Source of the DNA: Saccharospirillum sp039982735
Lineage (GTDB): Bacteria > Pseudomonadota > Gammaproteobacteria > Pseudomonadales > Natronospirillaceae
DNA: 64,000 nt
Assembly: GCF_039982735.1 (NCBI RefSeq)
Contig: NZ_JBDWXV010000008.1
Coordinates: forward strand, 1 to 64,000
Direction of reading: 5' to 3'
Below, piece by piece: positions 43,665-50,904 of this stretch. The notes below the pieces were generated by a model. That model made no database searches. It was given only the letters and a program-made list of their open reading frames with translations, and was not told the DNA's origin. The translations under genes were made by a program, and so were the position numbers. Positions within the stretch are counted from its first letter, which is position 1, and the number at the start of each line of letters is the position of its first letter.

Positions 43665-43692
43665 AAAAAAAGCCCTGCAAGGCAGGGCTTTT
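43665..43692 (-). terminator. Rho-independent terminator after rpmA
   Basis: GCCCTGC (43672-43678) and GCAGGGC (43682-43688) form a stem with A-runs on the left and T-runs on the right, so on the minus strand the stem is followed by TTTTTTT. It ends the rplU-rpmA transcript. Confidence 0.9.
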
Positions 43693-43713
43693 CAGAGTGT
43701 GTCAACGTGCCAA

Positions 43714-43968
43714 TCAGGCAACGATGTTCACAAACTTGCGGCTATGCTCGCCCTTGGTAACAAACTCGACCTTGCCGTCTGCCTTGGCAAACAGGGTGTG
43801 GTCTTTACCAATGCCAACATTGTTGCCAGCGTGAAAACGGGTACCGCGCTGACGGATGATGATGGAACCGGCTGTGACAGTCTGACCACCGAAGGCTTTA
43901 ACGCCAAGGCGTTTGCTCTGGGAATCGCGACCGTTACGAGTACTACCACCTGCTTTCTTGTGAGCCAT
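43714..43968 (-). CDS. rpmA: 50S ribosomal protein L27
   Basis: 84-aa ribosomal protein with the highly conserved N terminus MAHKKAGGSTRNGRDSQSKR, whose tail reaches the peptidyl-transferase centre. Directly follows rplU (12-bp gap) and precedes a strong terminator. Confidence 0.98.
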   Translation of the reverse strand: MAHKKAGGSTRNGRDSQSKRLGVKAFGGQTVTAGSIIIRQRGTRFHAGNNVGIGKDHTLFAKADGKVEFVTKGEHSRKFVNIVA

Positions 43969-43980
43969 GGTTTCTCTCCG

Positions 43981-44292
43981 TTATGCTGAAATACCAGTGA
44001 TTTTAACTTCAGTGAACCACTGACGGTGGCCCATTTGCTTCATGTGGTGCTTACGACGCTTGAACTTCAGGATCTTCACTTTCTTGTGACGACCATGAGC
44101 AACCACCTCGGCAGTTACCTTGGCACCCTTAACAACCGGCGCGCCAATGTTCACTTTCTCACCGTTAACCACCAACAGGATTTTATCAAAATCAATGCTA
44201 GCACCGGTCTCGGCTTCAATTTTTTCCAGCTTCAACGTCTCGCCTTCGCTGACGCGGTACTGCTTGCCACCACTTACGATTACAGCGTACAT
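43981..44292 (-). CDS. rplU: 50S ribosomal protein L21
   Basis: 103-aa ribosomal protein; MYAVIVSGGKQYRV start and FKRRKHHMKQMGHRQWFTEVKI near the end are diagnostic. ATG 44292 is preceded by GGAGAG. A start at 44304 adds four residues. First gene of the L21-L27 operon, divergent from ispB over 258 bp; a TTATAG hexamer near 44392 is a weak promoter candidate. Confidence 0.97.
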   Translation of the reverse strand: MYAVIVSGGKQYRVSEGETLKLEKIEAETGASIDFDKILLVVNGEKVNIGAPVVKGAKVTAEVVAHGRHKKVKILKFKRRKHHMKQMGHRQWFTEVKITGISA

Positions 44293-44550
44293 GTATCTCT
44301 CCAATGATTAAAACCAATCCGACCTGCAGCGGTTCATTTCTTAACCTGTGTCTAAAGGCAACGCCTACGCTGGGAGCACCCTATAACAGGGAATGAAGCA
44401 GGTCGATCAGGGCGCGCAATAATACGGATTTCGCGGCATGGAAGCAACCCCCATTCTACGCTGTGCAACGACGGCAGGCCTGCGCTTCTTGACACGGCCG
44501 CAGGGGCTACCTAGCATCGCCCGCTGGCGTTTATCACAAAGACCCCCCGC

Positions 44551-45519
44551 ATGGATCAAAAAGCTGTATTTGCCACCGTCAGTCAAGAGTTTGAGGCGGT
44601 CAACCAGACCATATTGTCTCAGCTGGAATCCCGCGTACCGCTGGTTGAAAAAATCGCCGACTACATCATCAGCAGCGGTGGCAAACGTCTGCGCCCCCTG
44701 CTCACATTGCTCGCTGCTGGCGCAAGCGGAGGCATTGATACCCGCCATTATCAGCTGGCAACCGTCATTGAATTCCTGCACACCGCCACCCTGTTGCACG
44801 ATGATGTCGTCGACACATCCGATCTGCGCCGTGGCCGACCCACCGCCAATGCGCGCTGGGGCAACGCACCCAGCGTACTGGTGGGCGACTTTCTCTATGC
44901 CCGGGCGTTCGAATTGCTGGTCGATATCGGTGCCATGCCGGTGATGAACCGCCTCGCGGTGGCCACCCGGACCATCGCCGAAGGCGAAGTCATGCAACTG
45001 ATGAATGTGCGCAATCCGGACGCCACCGAAGCCCAGTATATGGATGTTATCAAGGGTAAGACTGCGATTCTGTTCCAGGCATCGAGTGAAACCGCGGCGC
45101 TGATCAATCAGCAATCGGAAGACAACACCGACAAACTGGCTGCCTATGGCTTGAATCTGGGGTTGGCGTTTCAGCTGATCGACGATGTGCTCGATTACGA
45201 CGGCAACACGGAAACACTGGGCAAGAACGTTGGCGACGACCTGGCCGAAGGCAAGCCCACCCTACCCCTGATCCATGCCATGCAGAATGCCGGCGCGGAC
45301 GAGGCCCAACTGATCCGCCAGGCCATTCGCAAGGGCGGACTGGATGACCTGGACGCCATCATCGATATCGTACATCGCTGCGGCTCCATCGATTATGTGC
45401 GCGACAAGGCGCTGGCTCATGCAGCACTGGCACGGGAACAACTGGCTGGTTTCAGTGACTCAGCCTATAAAACCGCCCTGATGAGCCTGACCGACATCGC
45501 TGTGCAGCGCGATACCTGA
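44551..45519 (+). CDS. ispB: Octaprenyl diphosphate synthase
   Basis: Trans-prenyltransferase making the side chain of ubiquinone and menaquinone. 322 aa. Aspartate-rich motifs LLHDDVVDTSDLRRG (about residue 84) and QLIDDVLDYDG (about 209), plus GGKRLRPLL near 45. Divergence from rplU is the normal gammaproteobacterial position. Chain length is inferred from the orthologue. Confidence 0.96.
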   Translation: MDQKAVFATVSQEFEAVNQTILSQLESRVPLVEKIADYIISSGGKRLRPLLTLLAAGASGGIDTRHYQLATVIEFLHTATLLHDDVVDTSDLRRGRPTANARWGNAPSVLVGDFLYARAFELLVDIGAMPVMNRLAVATRTIAEGEVMQLMNVRNPDATEAQYMDVIKGKTAILFQASSETAALINQQSEDNTDKLAAYGLNLGLAFQLIDDVLDYDGNTETLGKNVGDDLAEGKPTLPLIHAMQNAGADEAQLIRQAIRKGGLDDLDAIIDIVHRCGSIDYVRDKALAHAALAREQLAGFSDSAYKTALMSLTDIAVQRDT

Positions 45520-45546
45520 ATCCGGGCGCCCGTCGGTGTGGTGCGG

Positions 45547-46212
45547 CTAGCGCTCCGCGCCCCGGGCGATCTGGGCATTCACAAAGGCCTGCAACGCCAG
45601 AAAATCCATGTCAGACACAAAGTTAAATTCGATGCCATAAGCAGCCATGCTGTTGCTCAGTTCAAACTTGTCGAGTTCGGCCCGAATCCGGCTTTCAATG
45701 GTGATGACCCGGGTAACATGCCCCACCGTCACCTTGCCAGTCAGTAACAGAGTGTCGCCGGTTTCACCGCACGGTTGCAGTGTCTCCAGTCGGGCACCTG
45801 TTGTCGACAGGTCTACGATGGCGCCGAACGCCCGCTCCTGCCCCGGCTGGCTCTGGTTAACGATAGACACCTGCACATTGGCCAACACCCTTTCCGCTTT
45901 GCGAATCTCACCCGCTTCAACCCGGTTTGGCCAGGCCAGGTGCAGATAGGCCGTTGGTATGGAACACAGGTGCTGTACCTGAGTACGGAACGCACAGGCG
46001 TTTTTGTTGGCAAAGAAGCGCAGAATGACGGGCTGTTCCTTGCGCACCAGCAATGGTCGGCCATCACCCACCAGTGGCGTGGTAACCAGCACCGACCGGC
46101 CCTGAATGTGGCCTATCAGCTGACAATTGTACCGCTTCTCGTCACCGGCGATTTCCAGTTTCATGCCCAGGCCAACCGGCAGCCTCAATGACGGATAATC
46201 AACACTGGCCAT
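45547..46212 (-). CDS. YcgR-like PilZ-domain c-di-GMP receptor
   Basis: 221-aa protein with an N-terminal YcgR-like beta domain (about 1-105) and a C-terminal PilZ domain. The c-di-GMP-binding motifs are visible: RKAER (Rx3R, about residue 105) and DLSTTGARLE (D/NxSxxG). YcgR-type proteins slow flagellar motors or control other surface functions when c-di-GMP is high. ATG 46212 has GGAAGG 10 nt upstream; an ATG at 46230 is less likely. Lies 3' of the unknown membrane-anchored gene, same strand, and converges on ispB. Confidence 0.85.
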   Translation of the reverse strand: MASVDYPSLRLPVGLGMKLEIAGDEKRYNCQLIGHIQGRSVLVTTPLVGDGRPLLVRKEQPVILRFFANKNACAFRTQVQHLCSIPTAYLHLAWPNRVEAGEIRKAERVLANVQVSIVNQSQPGQERAFGAIVDLSTTGARLETLQPCGETGDTLLLTGKVTVGHVTRVITIESRIRAELDKFELSNSMAAYGIEFNFVSDMDFLALQAFVNAQIARGAER

Positions 46213-46283
46213 GGCCAGACTTCCTTCCATAAGAGCAGCAGCCGGGGCTAGCAGACACCCCGTACCAGCTCAGTTTGCACCAA

Positions 46284-47492
46284 TCACGGTTCATTGAACG
46301 GCAATTGTTCACGCGTTGACTCAATAAGCTCGCGCAATTGTCGCTCGTTCAGTGCCGCGCCATTAGACAGCCAGGGCTCCCAGAATTCTCGCGCCGGCAT
46401 TAAACGGTCATCGGTCGCGGGCCGAAAATCTTTACGATCTTGCGCATCAATGCGGCGTAAATATCCCAGCATCTCCAGCCCGGCCACGTTGGCAACCATG
46501 TCTTCGGCACTGAAACCGGAGCTGCGTGTTTCCGCATCCGACCATTCCTTGTAGGTGGCCAGTTCAAGCGCTGCATCGGGGTTCATCTGTGTGCCCAGCC
46601 ACATGGCCAGGGTGTAGTGCCGCGCCAGATCATAGCGACCGTGCAAGGTCAGTCGCTGGCCGGAGAGCCGGGGCAGATCCACACCCGGTCTCATGCCCGA
46701 TACCGAGCCGAGCGTTGCATAAGACAGGGCACCAAAAACGGCACTGCCATCCTGATTAAAGTCGAGATTGGGGCGCTGGGCCAGGGCGATCAGTACGTCC
46801 CGCAGCGGAATCCGCTGACGGCCATCGGCGACAAAGAAATCGCGCACCCACTCGACTTCCTCGACCAGGCGCTCGCGCTGCCCCGCTCCCGACCAGAATG
46901 GCGCGAAATCATTGAGCCAGCCAGTAAGCTCCGGATCGGTCCATTCGGTTGAAAACGTCAGGCTACCATCGCCCATATCCACGACCGGGCTTAGGGTTTG
47001 CCACAGCTGTTCGGCATCGCGCACAGCAGGCAGCCCAGCCAGGCGTGCGTTGATCCGGCGCACGATCCACTCCGGAACGACGACCCCGCTGATCCAGAAA
47101 CGGTGCAACTCGAAAGGCTTGCCAGGCGACCAGGTCAGTCGCAGCGGTAAAAAGCGGTCCAGCCATCGGGTTGGGTACCAGGCTTCCAGGGTCAGGATGT
47201 CTGGCGTAATGCTTGCCCGGAACTGAGTATGGGTTAAGGCGGGCTGAGTCGAGGCCAGCAAAATGGCCAGCTTCTGGACGTCATCCTGCTGCACCGTCAG
47301 TGCAATCGCCTGACCCGGCTCCAGGCGCGCGGGATGGTAGTCATCCAGCCACTGCCGGTATTTGCTCAAATCGGAAAAAGGAATGATCGTACGGGGCGCA
47401 CTGTCACCGGGAACCGTAATCCACCAAGCCATCAGAATCAGAACCAGTACAACGGTGACCACTCCGACGGCAAGGCGCCGCAACCACCTCAC
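46284..47492 (-). CDS. Unknown membrane-anchored protein
   Basis: 402-aa protein I do not recognise. One N-terminal membrane helix (about residues 8-26) then a large presumably periplasmic part, Trp- and Arg-rich, without Cys pairs or a known catalytic motif that I can see. Its ATG overlaps the stop of the RmlD-like gene by 4 nt (ATGA), so the two are coupled, and a PilZ gene follows after about 70 bp. The segment DFNQDGSAVFGALSYATLG resembles nothing specific. Real gene by coding character and overlap; function unknown. Confidence 0.8.
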   Translation of the reverse strand: MRWLRRLAVGVVTVVLVLILMAWWITVPGDSAPRTIIPFSDLSKYRQWLDDYHPARLEPGQAIALTVQQDDVQKLAILLASTQPALTHTQFRASITPDILTLEAWYPTRWLDRFLPLRLTWSPGKPFELHRFWISGVVVPEWIVRRINARLAGLPAVRDAEQLWQTLSPVVDMGDGSLTFSTEWTDPELTGWLNDFAPFWSGAGQRERLVEEVEWVRDFFVADGRQRIPLRDVLIALAQRPNLDFNQDGSAVFGALSYATLGSVSGMRPGVDLPRLSGQRLTLHGRYDLARHYTLAMWLGTQMNPDAALELATYKEWSDAETRSSGFSAEDMVANVAGLEMLGYLRRIDAQDRKDFRPATDDRLMPAREFWEPWLSNGAALNERQLRELIESTREQLPFNEP

Positions 47493-48403
47493 GAAGCCCC
47501 TCCGGCGCCAGACGATTCGGGCGGTGGCTCGAAACAGATCTTCAGTGCATCCTGAACACCACGACGCCAGGGCAATTGTTTAATACCAAAAGTAGCAAGT
47601 ATCTTGCGTGTACTCAGCTCAAGGTTCTGCGGGCGCTGGCGCTCATCCTGACCGGGCGGGTAAGTGGCCTCGACCGACTCAACCTCGACATCAATACAGG
47701 ACTTGGTCGCCTTGACGATGGCTTCGGCAAAAATATGCCAGTGGGTCACATCGCTTCCGGCATAATGGTAGGTCCCCCACAGGGGGGGATCCACGTCGCA
47801 GTCAACCTGCTCCAGCATGGCGATAACCACCCGCGCCAGGTCAGCCGCTGCCGTCGGACACCCGCGCTGGGTGTCCAGGACGCGAATCACATCCTGTTCC
47901 TGGGCTTCCCGTATGATGTGGGTCAGAAAATTGGGCCGGTCGGCGCCAAACACCCAGGAAGATCGCAGAATCAGATGGTGCTCGCACTGCTCGCGCACGG
48001 CGAGCTCCGCCTGCGAAAAGCCGCGGCCAGCAGCGGTAACCGGCTGCACCACATCCTGTTCGGAGTAGGCGGTGGTTTTGTTACCGTCAAACACCTGTTC
48101 GCTCGATACTTGAAGCAGCGCAATACCGGCGTCCTGGCAGGCAGCAGCCAATACGGCTACCCCGGTATCAATCTGGTGCGGCCAGCACGAATCAACACAG
48201 ACCTCAGGTTCCAGATCATTATGAACATAGGCATTGATGACATAGTCGGGCCGGTGCTGCCTCAGCAGCGCCGTCACGGCATCCCTGTCATTCAGATTCA
48301 GCTCTGCATCAGGGATCAGCACAGCCTCGATGCTCCGGGCCGACACCAACCGGCCCAGCGCCCGCCCCAACTGCCCTTCAGCATCAGTAACCAGTAATTT
48401 CAC
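47489..48403 (-). CDS. RmlD-like sugar-nucleotide-binding protein lacking the catalytic YxxxK
   Basis: 304-aa Rossmann-fold protein of the extended SDR/RmlD family. The nucleotide loop is present at the N terminus (TDAEGQLGRALG), as are DYVINAYVHNDL, VSSEQVFDG and ILRSSWVFG. Where RmlD has the catalytic Tyr-x3-Lys, this sequence reads GRGFSQAELAVRE, so both residues are replaced. It is thus unlikely to be a reductase and may bind a ligand or a partner protein. Starts 12 bp after ssb and overlaps the next gene, forming an ssb-rmlD-like-unknown-PilZ run. Confidence 0.82.
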   Translation of the reverse strand: MKLLVTDAEGQLGRALGRLVSARSIEAVLIPDAELNLNDRDAVTALLRQHRPDYVINAYVHNDLEPEVCVDSCWPHQIDTGVAVLAAACQDAGIALLQVSSEQVFDGNKTTAYSEQDVVQPVTAAGRGFSQAELAVREQCEHHLILRSSWVFGADRPNFLTHIIREAQEQDVIRVLDTQRGCPTAAADLARVVIAMLEQVDCDVDPPLWGTYHYAGSDVTHWHIFAEAIVKATKSCIDVEVESVEATYPPGQDERQRPQNLELSTRKILATFGIKQLPWRRGVQDALKICFEPPPESSGAGGAS

Positions 48404-48415
48404 CCGGCAACAGCC

Positions 48416-48985
48416 TTAAAACGGGATGTCATCGTCGAAATCGTCGAAATTATTGGCTGGCTGATGACCAGTCTGCGGAGCAGGCTGGCTCGGTGCCGGA
48501 GCCGGAGATGGCTTGCCGCCAAAACCACCCTGCGGCTGGCCGCCGCCAAAGCCCCCGGCGTTCTGTGGCGCATTGCCCTGATACCCGGTGTTCTGGCCAC
48601 CCTGGCTTGCGAAACCGCCGCCCTGCGAGGCACCCGGATTGTCACCGCGCCCGCCTATAAACTGCATTTCGTTGGCGACGATCTCGGTGCTGTATTTCTC
48701 CACACCGTTTTGATCCTGCCATTTACGGGTTTGCAGCCGGCCTTCAATGTAGACCTGTGAGCCCTTGCGCAGATAGGTCGCCGCGTTTTCAGCCATGCGA
48801 CCAAAAATCACAATACGGTGCCATTCGGTGCTATCGGACCGGTTACCCTGCTCGTCGCGCGGGCCCAGTTCATTCGTGGCTACATTCAGGTTGACGACCT
48901 GAGTGCCCGAGGCGGTCGCCCGCACGTCCGGGTCCTGTCCAAGGCGCCCCAGGATAATGACTTTGTTAACTGTTCCGCGTGCCAT
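48416..48985 (-). CDS. ssb: Single-stranded DNA-binding protein
   Basis: 189 aa: OB fold (about 1-112, MARGTVNKVIILGRLGQDPDVR, WHRIVIFGRMAENA, YIEGRLQTRKWQDQNG), a long Gly/Gln/Pro-rich linker and the acidic protein-interaction tip DDFDDDIPF that recruits repair and replication proteins. Follows the MFS gene near uvrA, as in Pseudomonas. The LexA box here lies at uvrA, well away from ssb. Confidence 0.97.
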   Translation of the reverse strand: MARGTVNKVIILGRLGQDPDVRATASGTQVVNLNVATNELGPRDEQGNRSDSTEWHRIVIFGRMAENAATYLRKGSQVYIEGRLQTRKWQDQNGVEKYSTEIVANEMQFIGGRGDNPGASQGGGFASQGGQNTGYQGNAPQNAGGFGGGQPQGGFGGKPSPAPAPSQPAPQTGHQPANNFDDFDDDIPF

Positions 48986-49034
48986 AAAGTTGCATCCTAT
49001 TCTGTAAAAATCGTTTCAGGGCGGACACCCGTGC

Positions 49035-49168
49035 ACCTGCACCCGGAACATGGATGTTCCGGCGAAATCCAAGACGGCCACGTCATTGATTTCGGGAGGA
49101 AAGCGAAAATCACTCTTTTTGCTTTCCGTGTTTTGACATAGGCAGGAAGCCTTTCTCAAAACCTGCCA
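49035..49168 (+). repeat. Hairpin-rich repeat, second family, copy 2 (degenerate)
   Basis: In the 261-bp gap between ssb and the MFS gene. Contains the perfect hairpin CCGGAACAT GG ATGTTCCGG (49043-49062), an AT-rich hairpin GGAAAGCGAAAA/TTTTTGCTTTCC (49098-49127), GTGTTTTGA, and AGGCAGGAAGCCTTTCTC. These blocks occur in the same order in the minus strand of 35236-35405. The outer CTAG ends are not preserved. Confidence 0.65.
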
Positions 49169-49246
49169 ACGTTCCCTGCATCAGTCGTTGTTATCTTTGA
49201 ACCGCTCCAGCGATAAATCAAGGGCTGTATACCAGGAGCCTAATGA

Positions 49247-50476
49247 TCAGTGCGGCGACAAATCCGGGTTCTCGCCACTGGCTTGGCGGCTGGCCGAACC
49301 GGCCGATGGACCAGCCACACTCCGGTCAAGCACCCATAGTAACACCATCCACACCAGCATCGCTGCGATGCCGATCATAGCAATACCAACCATTCCCCAC
49401 TGCTGATAGGCCCAGCCTCCACAGAGCCCGCCGAGCGCTGCGCCCAGAAACTGGCCGGTTGAAAACACGCCCATGGCGGTGCCCCGCGCATACTCGGGTG
49501 CGCGACGGCTAATCAGCGACGGCAGACTGGCCTCGACAAAGTTAAAACCCACGAAAAACAACCAGACCAGTCCGATACTCAGCCAGGCCACTGAACTCAG
49601 CCCCAGACCTGCCATCGCCAGGGTGATAAAGGCTCCGGCAAGGATCAGAAACACCCGGTGTGCCTTGCGGCGCTCGGCCAGAGCGATCATTGGCACCATC
49701 CCCAGAAAAGACAATACCATCACCGGTGCGTAGACCCAGCCAAGCTGATCGCGCAGGATACCCTGCTGCACCAGCACGACGGGCAGACCGACAAACATCA
49801 TGGTCATGGTCAGGTGCAACACAAACACCCCGATATTCAAGGGCACCAGTTGCCGGTCACGGACCACGCTTCCAAGCTGACTGCCCTGCCAGCGCCGCTC
49901 TTCATGCACTTTCGCCGGCGGTGGTGCCGGCAGCCAATAAACAATGACCAAACCAGCCAAAGCCATCAGTGAGGTCGCCCAGAACACGCCGGACAACCCA
50001 AAAGCACTGGCGATCACCGGACCAACAATGACGGCCAGCACAAAGGAGCCACCAATAATGGCGCCCACGATGGCCATCGCCTTGGTACGCTCTTCCGGGC
50101 GAGTATAGTCAGCCAGCAACGCCAGAATAACGCTGGCGATGGCCCCAGCCCCCTGCAGAGCACGGCCGATAACCACTCCCAACACATGCTCCGACAGTGC
50201 AGCGATTACCGACCCGATGATAAAAATCAGTAACCCGGCGGCAATCACCGGCTTACGACCGAACCGATCCGACAACATCCCCAGCGGAATCTGCAACACC
50301 GCCTGGGTAATGCCGTAGATCCCCAGTGCAATACCCAACAGCACCGTCGTGGCACCCGTCAGGGACTGGCCATACAGGGTCAGTATAGGCAGCACCATAA
50401 ACAACCCGAGCATGCGCGAGGCATACAGCAGTGCCAGGCCGGTCAGCGCCTTTTTTTCCAAACTGTTAAAAGCCAT
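49247..50476 (-). CDS. MFS transporter of the uvrA-ssb neighbourhood (YajR-like)
   Basis: 409-aa, 12-segment carrier of the MFS drug/proton antiporter type. Motif A GMLSDRFGRKPVI lies between helices 2 and 3. It resembles YajR but ends before the extra C-terminal domain. A gene of this type between ssb and uvrA is common in pseudomonads and relatives; substrate unknown. A palindrome and the uvrA promoter fill the gap upstream. Confidence 0.88.
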   Translation of the reverse strand: MAFNSLEKKALTGLALLYASRMLGLFMVLPILTLYGQSLTGATTVLLGIALGIYGITQAVLQIPLGMLSDRFGRKPVIAAGLLIFIIGSVIAALSEHVLGVVIGRALQGAGAIASVILALLADYTRPEERTKAMAIVGAIIGGSFVLAVIVGPVIASAFGLSGVFWATSLMALAGLVIVYWLPAPPPAKVHEERRWQGSQLGSVVRDRQLVPLNIGVFVLHLTMTMMFVGLPVVLVQQGILRDQLGWVYAPVMVLSFLGMVPMIALAERRKAHRVFLILAGAFITLAMAGLGLSSVAWLSIGLVWLFFVGFNFVEASLPSLISRRAPEYARGTAMGVFSTGQFLGAALGGLCGGWAYQQWGMVGIAMIGIAAMLVWMVLLWVLDRSVAGPSAGSASRQASGENPDLSPH

Positions 50477-50652
50477 AGAGTGGCAACGTCCGTAATGTCC
50501 CAGGTTCAGTGCCCAGGCAATTCAGTTGAGTCTGTTAACGAGTGTCGATACAAAGTCGCGCATGGTACCAGAATTGGTTCCCGTTATGCTTGCCACATAC
50601 AGCATTTTTCAGGGAGTCTTAAGTACTCAGGCTAGGTAACCACGGTTGACCA

Positions 50653-50766
50653 GCGCTGGGTATCGGGTGCAGAACAGATGGGCGTCGAGCCCCATGGATG
50701 GGGCTCGCCGAGCTTACAGGGAGGTACTTGCAGCGTCCCATCAGGTCTGTACCCGATGCCCAGCGC
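50653..50766. repeat. Long palindromic repeat, copy 5, variant type
   Basis: 30-bp arms (50653-50682 and 50737-50766) match at 26 of 30 positions and enclose a 54-nt core (50683-50736). The core has a perfect 10-bp hairpin, CGAGCCCCAT GG ATGGGGCTCG, then CTTACAGGGAGGTACTTGCAG-like sequence in place of the CCTAGG/hairpin-1 block. It shares stem size, core size and CCATGGATGG with copies 1-4 and 6 but is a separate subtype. It occupies the MFS-uvrA divergent gap just before the uvrA promoter. Confidence 0.8.
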
Positions 50767-50805
50767 GAGTTATAGCCACAGCATCCAAAACAGCCTCCAT
50801 CGAAC

Positions 50806-50834
50806 TTGGGTTCTGTACGTTTATACAGTAAACT
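50806..50834 (+). promoter_or_regulatory. LexA-controlled uvrA promoter
   Basis: A near-consensus LexA box, CTGTACGTTTATACAG (50813-50828), lies exactly between a TTGGGT -35 (50806-50811) and a TAAACT -10 (50829-50834) spaced 17 bp. LexA binding there would block RNA polymerase, so uvrA is predicted to be SOS-induced. Confidence 0.85.
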
Positions 50835-50904
50835 GGACCGCTTGCGTATCTGCCCAGGCTGGCAGCCGCAACCATCATTGCATCAGCCGGAAAAAGAGGA
50901 AGGC

